Both the position numbers and the translations under genes were made by a program. From CAZBUK01 sp964495085 (GTDB taxonomy: Bacteria; Bacteroidota; Ignavibacteria; T3Sed10-11), in NCBI GenBank assembly GCA_964495085.1, contig CAZBUK010000011.1, forward strand, positions 1-64,000: 64,000 bases of DNA. Reading direction: 5' to 3'. Below, one piece after another: positions 43,859 to 53,227 of this stretch. Each line of letters starts with the position of its first letter. Within the stretch, counting starts at the first letter, position 1. The notes under the pieces are model-generated. The model ran no database searches, was not told where the DNA came from, and was given only the letters and a program-made list of their open reading frames with translations.

Positions 43859-46800
43859 ATGGGTCTTTTAAGAAGCTTTCTCCGGAGAATATCGCGAATT
43901 TCGGGCGGTGGAGCGATTGCGGCCGTATGCTTAATCGCTGCCGGTACCTCGTTCGGTCAGACCAATGAAAAACTGGTCAGGGCATTGAGATCGGGTATGT
44001 TTTCCGGTGAATTTCAGATCAACCAACAGGCATATTCTCAGGAAGGGTTGCTCCGGCCGCAGGCTCACGGGAAAATCGACGCTTCGCTTCGGCTGGTCAT
44101 GTCGCAGAACCACAGGATGATGAAGGCACGCCCGGGCGATTCCTACTTACAAGGTATCAGCCCGTATGCATTATCGGTCTCAGGTGACGATGATATACGC
44201 GCGGATGTTTTTATCCGAACAGAAGCCGGATTTTCTGCCGCTGTGCTGACCTCGCTCGGCGCCACGAGGATCGTGGAAGCGGGAGGCATTGTCAGTGCAT
44301 CCGTACCTCTCGGCGGCATCGGGGCGTTGGCGGAGGATCCGAACGTCCGGTTTATCGAACTGGCAGCCCGTCGAAAGCCCCTCAATGATGCCGGGAGGAC
44401 CGATATCCGGGCGGATCTCGTCCACCAGGGGTTCAACCTCCCTGCCGCGTATAAGGGCGAGGGAGTGATTGTCGGCGTGCTCGACAGCGGCATCGATTTC
44501 ACTCATCCGGATTTCTCGGATGAGAACGGAACACGAATACAACATCTGCTTGAATACACTACGACCGGTCAACTCGAGTGGTCGAAGACTCAGATCGATA
44601 CGGACCCTACCTCGGTAACTCAGGGCGATCTCGACGACGGGGGAGGCCATGGAACGCATGTCGCAGGAAGCGCAACAGGCGGCGGCAAGCTTAACTCGAT
44701 CTACACGGGCGTCGCTCCGAACGCGGATATAATCTTTGTGAAGGGAATGATCGACGGCGGCTTCAGCGATAACGCAGTCTTCGGCGGTTGCCAGTATATA
44801 TTTGAAAAGGCTGATGCACTGGGTAAACCGGCGGTTATCAACCTGAGTCTCGGTAGTAATTTCGGACCGATCGACGGCTCGAGCTTATATGAGCAGGCAT
44901 TATCGAACCTGACCGGACCCGGAAAGATCATCGTAGCGGCCGCCGGCAACGAGGGTTTTGATTTGATTCACGCAGGCGCTGTCTTACCGGCCTCGACGCA
45001 GAACGTCACGCTTCTCATAAGCGATAATCCGTCTCAGCTTTTTATCAATATGTGGTACACGCCAGGGGTGATCTCTGATGTCGCGATCGGGGCTTTCGCT
45101 ATCGATGAATCGGACGAACCCATCTATCTGGGGAACACCTCTTTCGTACCAGTCGGTTCGTTCATGAATCACACGCCGTTAACATCTGATGAAATCATAC
45201 TCGGACAAATCGGAATCGACGCTCAGACAACGGCGGATCCCAGAAACGGCGACGGAAATATTATATTCGAGATCATCGGTGATCCGGATCAGGGAGTCGA
45301 TATCTCGGAAATAATCTGGGTAGTGATCTATAACTCATCGTCATCAGGCCGGTTCGATATGTGGTCATTCGGCGGAGAATTCTGGCCGGTAGTCGAAGGA
45401 ATCCCGGGCGTGAACGAGATACCCGGCGATTCGCACAGCACGATCGGTACACCGGCATCGGCCCACAAGATCATCGCAGTCGGTTCGTACGTGACGAAGA
45501 CCACGTTTACCAATATCGATAATCAGATGCTCCAGTGGCGGAATCCGGATCCGACACGACAGACCAACGATCTGGTGGTTCCGTCGATCGGACAGAAATC
45601 GTACTTCAGCAGCATCGGACCTACTCGGGACGGACGAATCGCGCCCGATATTTCGGCCCCCGGCGAGTTGATATTCTCTCCGCTTTCATCTCAGCTTGCT
45701 GAGGGAACGGGGTATCAACGTATACTCGTGGCTGAGGGGGGAAATTATATCGGTTCTCAGGGGACCAGCATGGCATCTCCGCATGTAGCCGGAGTCGTCG
45801 CGCTCATGCTTCAGGTTCGGCCTGATCTCACATACGAGCAGACTCTGGATATACTCCGGGAAACCGCCCGGGTCGATTCGTGGACCGGCTCGGTTCCGAA
45901 CCACTCCTTCGGCGCAGGGAAGATCGACGCACATGCTGCGGTTATGAATGCTCTCGGACTGAACGGCGGACCGGGTACGCCGACTACACTCAGATATTTC
46001 GATCCCGAAAGCGAACAGCGAACCTGGATTATCGATACCACATTACCAATCGACAGCGGTTTCGTCTTCGGAACGAACAGATATTCGGATATGTCCAAAG
46101 CCACCGCATTTTCGCTCCCCGGCGGGGAGACCGAAGGAAGGATTTCTGAAGTTAAAATCTGGTTCTCATATCGGAGAGACGGATTAACCGATCAGACATA
46201 CAGCGTGGAGGTCTTTAACGGTTCGGCATCGTCCGGTCCTACCGGTGTGACTTTGTCGACGAAGGAATTCATGCTCGCAAACGTGAATGCGGATGCGGAT
46301 CTACAGACGCCCGAGCAGGCGACGGTGCATACGTTCGATATGCCTGTTTCTGTGGGATCGGAATTTTTCGTCTCGGTTAATTTCGGCAGTTACGGAAGCG
46401 ACGATTTCGGGAACGCCGGCATAGCGGCCACCGATCAGCTGGGGAGCAGGGTGCCCGAAGTATGGGAGCAATGGAGCGATGGAGAATGGCATAACCTCTC
46501 CGATGCATGGTTCGGCTCGGGAGCCGCTCCGGGTACGGGCATCGACGGATGGCATATGTGGATGGAAGTCGTTCTCGAAGGTCCGGTGAGTGTCCCGAAT
46601 GACGGCTATACACTTCCGGTTTCTATTTCGCTCGAACAGAATTATCCCAATCCGTTTAATCCGTCCACGGCTATCAGGTATTCGATTCCCTCGCCTTCGC
46701 GGGTGTCGCTCCGGGTATACGATATACTCGGACGGGTGGTGGCGGACCTGATCAACGGGGATGTTGAAGCCGGGACGCACACCGTCCACTTCGACGGCTC

Positions 46801-46882
46801 GTCTGTGAGCAGCGGATTATATTTCTACCGGCTCGAGACGGATTCCAAGACCATCGTCAGACATATGATGCTGGTTAAGTAA
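43859..46882 (+). CDS. Subtilisin-like serine protease with T9SS sorting domain
   Basis: 1007 aa. A signal peptide (about 1-34) is followed by a prodomain (about 60-185) and an S8 catalytic domain. The triad is D209 (VLDSGIDFTHPDF), H264 (GGHGTHVAG) and S637 (GTSMASPHVAG); N364 in AAAGNEG supplies the oxyanion hole. An insertion of about 270 residues between N364 and S637 probably holds a beta domain. After the protease comes a beta-sandwich region (about 700-900), then the T9SS domain (EQNYPNPFNPSTAIRYSI, VYDILGRVVADLI, GLYFYRLE, ending HMMLVK). It is predicted to act on the surface or outside the cell. The preceding lipoprotein looks like a free copy of its prodomain. Confidence 0.92.
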   Translation: MGLLRSFLRRISRISGGGAIAAVCLIAAGTSFGQTNEKLVRALRSGMFSGEFQINQQAYSQEGLLRPQAHGKIDASLRLVMSQNHRMMKARPGDSYLQGISPYALSVSGDDDIRADVFIRTEAGFSAAVLTSLGATRIVEAGGIVSASVPLGGIGALAEDPNVRFIELAARRKPLNDAGRTDIRADLVHQGFNLPAAYKGEGVIVGVLDSGIDFTHPDFSDENGTRIQHLLEYTTTGQLEWSKTQIDTDPTSVTQGDLDDGGGHGTHVAGSATGGGKLNSIYTGVAPNADIIFVKGMIDGGFSDNAVFGGCQYIFEKADALGKPAVINLSLGSNFGPIDGSSLYEQALSNLTGPGKIIVAAAGNEGFDLIHAGAVLPASTQNVTLLISDNPSQLFINMWYTPGVISDVAIGAFAIDESDEPIYLGNTSFVPVGSFMNHTPLTSDEIILGQIGIDAQTTADPRNGDGNIIFEIIGDPDQGVDISEIIWVVIYNSSSSGRFDMWSFGGEFWPVVEGIPGVNEIPGDSHSTIGTPASAHKIIAVGSYVTKTTFTNIDNQMLQWRNPDPTRQTNDLVVPSIGQKSYFSSIGPTRDGRIAPDISAPGELIFSPLSSQLAEGTGYQRILVAEGGNYIGSQGTSMASPHVAGVVALMLQVRPDLTYEQTLDILRETARVDSWTGSVPNHSFGAGKIDAHAAVMNALGLNGGPGTPTTLRYFDPESEQRTWIIDTTLPIDSGFVFGTNRYSDMSKATAFSLPGGETEGRISEVKIWFSYRRDGLTDQTYSVEVFNGSASSGPTGVTLSTKEFMLANVNADADLQTPEQATVHTFDMPVSVGSEFFVSVNFGSYGSDDFGNAGIAATDQLGSRVPEVWEQWSDGEWHNLSDAWFGSGAAPGTGIDGWHMWMEVVLEGPVSVPNDGYTLPVSISLEQNYPNPFNPSTAIRYSIPSPSRVSLRVYDILGRVVADLINGDVEAGTHTVHFDGSSVSSGLYFYRLETDSKTIVRHMMLVK

Positions 46883-46901
46883 ATATCCTGGGAAACTCCG
46901 C

Positions 46902-48527
46902 ATGAATCGTCGTACAATCATCCTGTCTCGAAGTCGATTGCTGCGTACCGTTCTTACCGGCTTCCTGATGTCTGCGTCGGTCACGGCATCGTCGCAGGTT
47001 TTTATTCCGGATTTTCCCGCGAACGACGCGGAGCACAACACCAACGGTCTCTGGCGTCCGAGAATTGCCGCCGCAGCGGACGGGAACTTCTCGATCGCAT
47101 GGGAGGATTACAGCGACCGGCCGGGGATACACCCCAACAGCACCGGCCGGTCACAGATTGCAGTACGGCGTTTCTTGCCGGATGGTAGTCCGCATGGTCC
47201 GCTCAGTTTTTTCCAGGGAGAGAGCAGCACTCTTTCGCTCTGGCTGTTCGACTTCCTCGAGCACGCGGAGATCAAATATCTCGGCGACGGAACGCTCGTA
47301 CTGTTGATGCAGCATACCGGCAGATTGTCGATCGGAACCGACGATGTGGCATCGTCGGAAATAACGCTGGGTGCGATCGATCCGGAAGGTCAGATCATCA
47401 AATTGTCTCAATTCGGCTCGAACCTACAATACCCGTTGATATTTACCTCGTCGAGCCGCCAGTATAATCCGAGGCTCGCACTCACGCCCGACAATGTCAT
47501 AGTCGCCGCTCTCGAAGAATCCTCCTACGACAGCGAATTCCGGAACGCCGCGTTTCGGGCGCTCGACGCATCGTTAAACGAGCTCATTACCCGGGAGATT
47601 CCGCACAGCGACGGTGTCGGAGAGGCGCCGCATATACTGGCGGATGTCGCAACCAACGGACAATTGTTCGCCGTTGTTTGGCAGGACGGAAGGTTCAGCG
47701 ACCAGTGGAGTGTCGGGATTCAGTTCTATACGGACGACGGGATTCTGGGTGCGAATCGCAGGATAAACGAAACCGAGCCCGGAACCGCATATGCTCTCCG
47801 GCCGAGCGTCGCGATGAATGGGTCCGGGCGCTCGGTCGCGGTCTGGTTCGACTCTCGAAACGGCAATCAGCTCTTCGGGCAGATTTTCGATTCCGCAGGT
47901 GAACCTGCCGGCGGTAACTTCCAGATATCGGATACACCGGCAGGGGGAGATATATATTTCCGACCTGAAGTAACGATTCGCGACGACGGCAGCTTCATGG
48001 TAGTCTGGACTGACAGCACCTCCGTTCAACACGCATTCCGTGCACGCGGAAGACAATTCGACCCTCACGGAATACCCCGAGGCGATCCGTTCCTCATTCC
48101 GGATATAGACGTATATTCCGGTTACCCGCACGTTGCCACCGACGGCGCTGCATATTACTGCGTCTGGCTTGACGATCGACTCGGCATGAACCACGTTAAT
48201 GCGTATGCGAAGAAAGTCGACGCGGTTATCACCTATGCTGCGAACGAGCGATCCACGATGCCCGATTCTTTCGTACTCCATCCTCCTTATCCCAATCCCT
48301 TCAATCCGGAGACCACGGTCACGTTCGAGATCCCCGAAGAGGGCCGCGTCAGGTTATCCGTCCACGATCTTCTCGGGAGGAACGTAATGGATCTCACCGA
48401 TTCGTATTATCAGGCGGGATTGCATTCGGTATTGTTCTCCGGCTCGAGACTCTCAAGCGGGATCTATGTGCTGCGGCTGGAATTCGGACCCTTCGCCGAA
48501 ACAAGATCCGTGTTTTTGATCAAGTAG
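46902..48527 (+). CDS. Secreted beta-propeller-like protein with T9SS sorting domain
   Basis: 541 aa. Signal peptide about residues 1-29. The middle part repeats a blade-like pattern in which a hydrophobic strand with V-x-W-x-D is followed by a reference to 'IFD.G' or 'FDPHG': FSIAWEDYSDRPG, FAVVWQDGRFSDQW, VAVWFDSRNGNQLFGQIFDS, FMVVWTDSTSVQHAF and YYCVWLDDRLG. This suggests a propeller of six or seven blades. The C-terminal T9SS domain has HPPYPNPFNPETTVTFEI, VHDLLGRNVMDLTD and GIYVLRLE. It starts 19 bp after the subtilase stop, so the two are probably co-transcribed and co-exported. Ligand unknown. Confidence 0.85.
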   Translation: MNRRTIILSRSRLLRTVLTGFLMSASVTASSQVFIPDFPANDAEHNTNGLWRPRIAAAADGNFSIAWEDYSDRPGIHPNSTGRSQIAVRRFLPDGSPHGPLSFFQGESSTLSLWLFDFLEHAEIKYLGDGTLVLLMQHTGRLSIGTDDVASSEITLGAIDPEGQIIKLSQFGSNLQYPLIFTSSSRQYNPRLALTPDNVIVAALEESSYDSEFRNAAFRALDASLNELITREIPHSDGVGEAPHILADVATNGQLFAVVWQDGRFSDQWSVGIQFYTDDGILGANRRINETEPGTAYALRPSVAMNGSGRSVAVWFDSRNGNQLFGQIFDSAGEPAGGNFQISDTPAGGDIYFRPEVTIRDDGSFMVVWTDSTSVQHAFRARGRQFDPHGIPRGDPFLIPDIDVYSGYPHVATDGAAYYCVWLDDRLGMNHVNAYAKKVDAVITYAANERSTMPDSFVLHPPYPNPFNPETTVTFEIPEEGRVRLSVHDLLGRNVMDLTDSYYQAGLHSVLFSGSRLSSGIYVLRLEFGPFAETRSVFLIK

Positions 48528-48595
48528 TTCACGCCATCTCTACCAGCGAGATCGGAGATTGAATTCTTCATGGAACCGCCAAGGAATGAGATCCA

Positions 48596-51517
48596 TTGAA
48601 ACGTAACTTCCCGATCGGAGCGGCTCTGCTGCTCGTCTTCATCATCGTCAGGATGGAGGGCCAGACATATCCGTTCAAACTGTTTACCGTGGATGAGGGA
48701 TTACCTCAATCAACCGTATATGCAGTATTTCAGGATTCGAGGGGGTATATCTGGACCGGTACGCAGGGCGGACTATCGCGATTCGACGGACTCGGCTTCA
48801 CCACATACACGACCGCTGACGGATTGACGAACGATCGGGTTCTCCACATTTCCGAAGACCGGTACGGTCATATTTGGATCGGGACGAACGACGGCGTCGC
48901 CCGATTCGATGGAAACGGCTATGAAGGATATTCCAACGGCATCGGATCCGTCTTCTCCATTCTGTCGATCGAATCGGGAGCAGTACTGATCGGCTCGGCG
49001 GAGGGAGTTGCGGTACTTCCGCACGGCGTTCTCGATACAATCATCTTCATACCGGAAATATCTTCTCCCGTTTATTCGCTCTACGGACTAAATGACGGAC
49101 GAATCCTTGCAGGAACAGGACATGGATTGTTCGGAATAACTATCGACGATGGGTTCTCGGTATCGATCGATACACTACAGGTGTCCGGACCGGTAATGTG
49201 CATAGCGGAGGACGGCGAGGGAAGGATCTGGGCGGGTACCGACGGCGAAGGCGTTGCGGTACTCGAAGGAGACCGGGTGAGCAGACTTACCGTCGAAGAC
49301 GGTCTTGGAAATAATAAGATCTTTTCGATGCTTGTCGATACTTCGGACAGGGTATGGGTGGGCTCGTACGGCAGAGGAGCGAATGAAATCGTCGGAAAAG
49401 CGGTTGTCGGAAGTTACCTGACGGCGCAGGGGCTCCCGAGCAATGTCGTAAGATCGATCATACAGGATCGCGAAGGGAATATCTGGTTTGCTACGTACGG
49501 CGGGCTGGCGATGCTCAGACATACCGGGTTGAATTACTTCGATACCTCGCAGGGATTCACAAACGCCATAGTTATGGCGATAATGCGCGACAGGTCGGCA
49601 ACCCTTTGGATCGGCACGTATGGCGGTGGAATCACCAGGCTGCATGGCGATGCGGCGATACCGTTTAAAACCGAACATGGACTTTCGCACAACGTCGTGC
49701 GGTCGATGCTCGAGGACAGTAAGGGTCGGATCTGGATCGGCACACATCGCGGAGTGACCATGCTGGACGGTGAATCGATGCGTCGCTATACAGTCCGCGA
49801 CGGGCTCCCGGGGGATGTTATTCTCTCCATCGCAGAGGACCGGGGGGGAAGGATCTGGTTCGGAACGTTCGGAACGGGTTTGGCATATCTTGCGGGAGGT
49901 ACATTTTCATCTTTCACGGTTAAAAACGGGCTCGGGCATAACACGGTTCGCACGATTCGGGAAGATGCCCTCGGCAGGATATGGATCGGTACCGACAACG
50001 GTTTGACGAAATTTGAAGACGGTTCCTTTACGAATTATACCGCCGAACATGGACTCATCCACAATACGATCCGTTCCCTTTCGACCGGCCGCGACGGTTC
50101 GCTATGGATTGCTACCGACGGCGGAGGCGTCGCGATACTGCGGGATGATAAGTTTTCATCACTGACCGTTCAGGACGGACTTACGAATAATGTCTGTTTC
50201 CTGATCATACATGACTGGGATGACAAGGTCTGGGTCGGAACGAACAGGGGACTCAATAAAATAAGTTTCGATCCCTCCGGGAAGCTGCCGGCGGACATAA
50301 CGACGATTTCGATGCGCGACGGACTTCCATCGAACGAATTCAACACGGGCGCCGCACATCTCGACGATGACGGAACCCTCTGGTTTGGCACCGTTGCCGG
50401 TCTTGTGAAGGTCGGCCGGGATTTCACAGCCGGCACCTCTATTCCCCCGGCTATCCAGTTGACGAAAGTGAAGGTATTCGAACAAGATCAGGTCCTCGAT
50501 GCTCCGCTCAGATTCTCCCACGATGAGAATTATCTTAAATTCGAATATGCGGGATTATTCTATTCCTCCCCCGAAGAGGTCGAGTATAGATACAGATTGT
50601 CGGGCCTCGATACGGATTGGCAGCTCTCATCGGTTCGCAGCGTCCAGTATACCTCATTGCCGCCGGGCCGCTATACGTTCGAGGTGACTGCACGGAGCGT
50701 AAGGAGCGAATGGAATCCCAGTCCTGCGGTTGTGCACTTTCGTATTGTACCCCCGTATTGGTCAACATGGTGGTTCCGGATAATTTCGCTGACCTTGATC
50801 GTAGCGATGATCGGGGTTCTATATACCCGGCGTATACGGAAATTAACGAGAGAACGGCTTGAACGCGAGGAGTTTTCCAGACGGTTGATTGATTCCCAGG
50901 AGCAGGAACGGAAACGGATAGCGGGAGAACTTCACGACAGCCTGGGACAGAATCTGCTTATCATAAAGAATAGAGCGCTGATGGGGCTGCACCCGCCCGC
51001 CTCCGAGAATGCTCCGGGTCAGCTAGAATATATCTCCGATATTGCGTCGCAGGCGATACACGAAGTGAGGGAAATATCGTACAACTTGCATCCGTATCAG
51101 CTTGAGCGGCTCGGTCTCAAAGAGGCAATAGATTCAGCGACCCGGAAGATTGCATCGGCATCCCGGATCAGATTTCAGACTTCGCTCGATGAATTGAACG
51201 GGAAATTTTCGCGTGAAGTTGATCTGAATATCTATCGGATCGTGCAGGAATGCTTGAACAACATAGTGAAGCATTCCGGCGCGGATGAAGTGACGATGAC
51301 TGTGAATATGGCAGGCGGTTTGCTCGAGATCCGGATATCGGATAACGGGTGTGGATTTTCCAAGAGGAAGTACGCCGCATTGCCGCACGGGGACGGCACG
51401 GGATTGGGACTAAAGAGTATCGCGGAACGGGTAAGGATCATTGATGCCGCGTTCGATATTCAATCCGAGCCGGATAAGGGGACGACGGTGACGGTGAGTA
51501 TTCCCGTTCGACCATGA
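48596..51517 (+). CDS. Propeller sensor histidine kinase (Reg_prop, Y_Y_Y, HisKA_3)
   Basis: 973 aa from TTG 48596 with AAGGAA ten bases upstream. A signal or membrane segment is followed by about 13 two-component-regulator propeller repeats (about 25-610; motif IWIGT-x2-G-hydrophobic-x-R-F-x-G). A Y_Y_Y domain spans about 621-722, a transmembrane helix 725-748, a NarL-type HisKA_3 domain has phospho-acceptor H780 (GELHDSLGQNLL), and the HATPase spans about 880-970 (N-box near ECLNNIVKHSG). There is no receiver or AraC domain, so it is a classical kinase rather than a hybrid. It probably senses an external, perhaps carbohydrate-like, signal. The partner may be the NarL-type regulator at 33585. 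Confidence 0.9.
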   Translation: MKRNFPIGAALLLVFIIVRMEGQTYPFKLFTVDEGLPQSTVYAVFQDSRGYIWTGTQGGLSRFDGLGFTTYTTADGLTNDRVLHISEDRYGHIWIGTNDGVARFDGNGYEGYSNGIGSVFSILSIESGAVLIGSAEGVAVLPHGVLDTIIFIPEISSPVYSLYGLNDGRILAGTGHGLFGITIDDGFSVSIDTLQVSGPVMCIAEDGEGRIWAGTDGEGVAVLEGDRVSRLTVEDGLGNNKIFSMLVDTSDRVWVGSYGRGANEIVGKAVVGSYLTAQGLPSNVVRSIIQDREGNIWFATYGGLAMLRHTGLNYFDTSQGFTNAIVMAIMRDRSATLWIGTYGGGITRLHGDAAIPFKTEHGLSHNVVRSMLEDSKGRIWIGTHRGVTMLDGESMRRYTVRDGLPGDVILSIAEDRGGRIWFGTFGTGLAYLAGGTFSSFTVKNGLGHNTVRTIREDALGRIWIGTDNGLTKFEDGSFTNYTAEHGLIHNTIRSLSTGRDGSLWIATDGGGVAILRDDKFSSLTVQDGLTNNVCFLIIHDWDDKVWVGTNRGLNKISFDPSGKLPADITTISMRDGLPSNEFNTGAAHLDDDGTLWFGTVAGLVKVGRDFTAGTSIPPAIQLTKVKVFEQDQVLDAPLRFSHDENYLKFEYAGLFYSSPEEVEYRYRLSGLDTDWQLSSVRSVQYTSLPPGRYTFEVTARSVRSEWNPSPAVVHFRIVPPYWSTWWFRIISLTLIVAMIGVLYTRRIRKLTRERLEREEFSRRLIDSQEQERKRIAGELHDSLGQNLLIIKNRALMGLHPPASENAPGQLEYISDIASQAIHEVREISYNLHPYQLERLGLKEAIDSATRKIASASRIRFQTSLDELNGKFSREVDLNIYRIVQECLNNIVKHSGADEVTMTVNMAGGLLEIRISDNGCGFSKRKYAALPHGDGTGLGLKSIAERVRIIDAAFDIQSEPDKGTTVTVSIPVRP

Positions 51518-51643
51518 ACTCGTCCATCGACGGATACTGAAGTTTTTTCGCCGCAGGGTTGCCCGCGCTCAGTTAGTCGGAATCGAGCGGAGTACAAATG
51601 TAAGTCGGCATCTGACGTGAAGAACGAGATTCGATCCGGCGCA

Positions 51644-53041
51644 TCAGGCGGTCTGTCCGATTCTCTCGAAACGAGCCTGAAAGAACCTCAGATATTTCGG
51701 CTCGTAGACCATCCGCAAACCGCGCACGGCCTCCCGGTGCTCGAACGTTTCGACAATCGATTCCACCGTCACGTCGCAATGCGCTTGCGTATATACCCTG
51801 CGGGGGAAGGTGAGACGGACAAGCTCGAGCTTCGGGAAATAATGATCCCCGGTATCCTTGTTTCGGCCGGCCGACACGATGCCTCGTTCCATAGCCCTGA
51901 CACCGGAGTCGATGTATATCTCGGTGGCGAGCGATTGTGCGGGGAACTCGTCCTGTTTCATGCCGGGATAGAACTTCTTTGCGTCGAGGAAAATCGCGTG
52001 GCCGCCGATCGGTTCCACGATCGGTATTTCGTTCTCAAGTAATTTCTCACCCACGTATTCCACCTGTCCGATCCGTGCGCGTACCTGATCGTATTGTACC
52101 ATTTCCTCGATACCACGAGCCATCGCTTCCATATCGCGTCCCGCAAGACCGCCGTATGTATGCAGTCCTTCGTAGATGACGACCATATTCCGGGCTTCCT
52201 CGAAAACTGTTTCATCGTTCAGCGCGAGGAATCCTCCGATATTCACGTAGAGATCCTTCTTGCCGCTCACCGTCGCCCCGTCGGTGTAGGAACACATTTC
52301 CTTTAAAATTTCGGCTATCGATTTGTTGCCGAATCCTTCCTCCCGGGTTTTAATGAAGTAAGCATTCTCCACGGCTCTTGTTGCATCGAATATTATCCGG
52401 ATCCCATGCGCGATGCAGAAGTCGTGAACCGCCTTTAAATTTTCCATTGAAAACGGCTGTCCGCCCGCCATATTTACTGTTCCGGCGATTGAGAGGTACG
52501 GTATTTTTTCGCTGCCGACCTTTTTCACGAGGTCCTCGAGTTTCTGCAGGTCTATGTTCCCTTTAAACGGATGTTGGTTCTGCGGATCGTGCGCTTCGTC
52601 GATGATCACGTCGACGAAGGTGCCGCCCGCGAGCTCCTGGTGAAGCCGGGTGGTCGTAAAATACATATTGCCCGGAATGTACATGCCCGGTTTGATGAGA
52701 ATCTGAGAGATGATGTGTTCAGCGCCCCGGCCCTGATGCGTCGGCACAAGATAGGTATAACCGTAGTATTGCTGTACCTTTTTCTCGAGCTCATAGTAGT
52801 TCCTGCTTCCGGCATATGCTTCGTCGCCGAGCATCATACCCGCCCACTGGTTGTCGCTCATCGCGTTTGTGCCGCTGTCCGTCAGGAGATCGATGTATAC
52901 ATCTTCGGAACGGAGCAGGAATGTGTTGTATCCCGCCTCCGCAATAGCCTGCTGCCGGAATTCTCTGCTCGTTACTTTCAATGGTTCGACGACTTTAATT
53001 TTAAACGGTTCCGCCCAGGATCTTTTTTTGATTTTCGACAT
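51644..53041 (-). CDS. tpl: Tyrosine phenol-lyase-like beta-eliminating lyase
   Basis: 465 aa, PLP-dependent. The PLP lysine is K262 in SGKKDLYVNIGG. Other conserved parts: YIDLLTDSGTNAMSDNQWAG, GDEAYAGSRNYYELE, PTHQGRGAEH and FDATRAVENAYF. The residues that separate tyrosine phenol-lyase from tryptophanase favour the former: M384 and R386 in VRAMERG (tryptophanase has V and I there) and LRFFQARFE near the end. The expected reaction is L-tyrosine to phenol, pyruvate and ammonia. It has AAGGAG upstream and a clear promoter at 53108-53136. Tryptophanase remains the alternative name. Confidence 0.86.
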   Translation of the reverse strand: MSKIKKRSWAEPFKIKVVEPLKVTSREFRQQAIAEAGYNTFLLRSEDVYIDLLTDSGTNAMSDNQWAGMMLGDEAYAGSRNYYELEKKVQQYYGYTYLVPTHQGRGAEHIISQILIKPGMYIPGNMYFTTTRLHQELAGGTFVDVIIDEAHDPQNQHPFKGNIDLQKLEDLVKKVGSEKIPYLSIAGTVNMAGGQPFSMENLKAVHDFCIAHGIRIIFDATRAVENAYFIKTREEGFGNKSIAEILKEMCSYTDGATVSGKKDLYVNIGGFLALNDETVFEEARNMVVIYEGLHTYGGLAGRDMEAMARGIEEMVQYDQVRARIGQVEYVGEKLLENEIPIVEPIGGHAIFLDAKKFYPGMKQDEFPAQSLATEIYIDSGVRAMERGIVSAGRNKDTGDHYFPKLELVRLTFPRRVYTQAHCDVTVESIVETFEHREAVRGLRMVYEPKYLRFFQARFERIGQTA

Positions 53042-53107
53042 ACGGAAGGAGCTCCTTACGTGAGAGATGAGAGGATCGAATACGGAATGAAGCGTAAAAG
53101 TGATTAA

Positions 53108-53136
53108 AATGTACGGAAAAATACCAACTGTTTCAA
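53108..53136 (-). promoter_or_regulatory. Promoter of the tyrosine phenol-lyase-like gene
   Basis: On the minus strand: TTGAAA (53136-53131), a 17-bp spacer, TACATT (53113-53108). Transcription would start near 53102, about 60 nt before the ATG at 53041. Both boxes match the aldolase promoter closely. Confidence 0.62.
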
Positions 53137-53151
53137 TGTGAGATGCCGCGG

Positions 53152-53180
53152 TTGCGGATGAGCATCTTCATTCGTATGTT
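53152..53180 (+). promoter_or_regulatory. Possible promoter of the rhomboid gene
   Basis: TTGCGG (53152-53157), a 17-bp spacer, TATGTT (53175-53180). It is divergent from the lyase promoter 16 bp away. The -35 box is weak. Confidence 0.35.
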
Positions 53181-53227
53181 GACTGAAAAAATTTGTCACG
53201 GTGAACAGCAATGCAGGTACCGATCCT

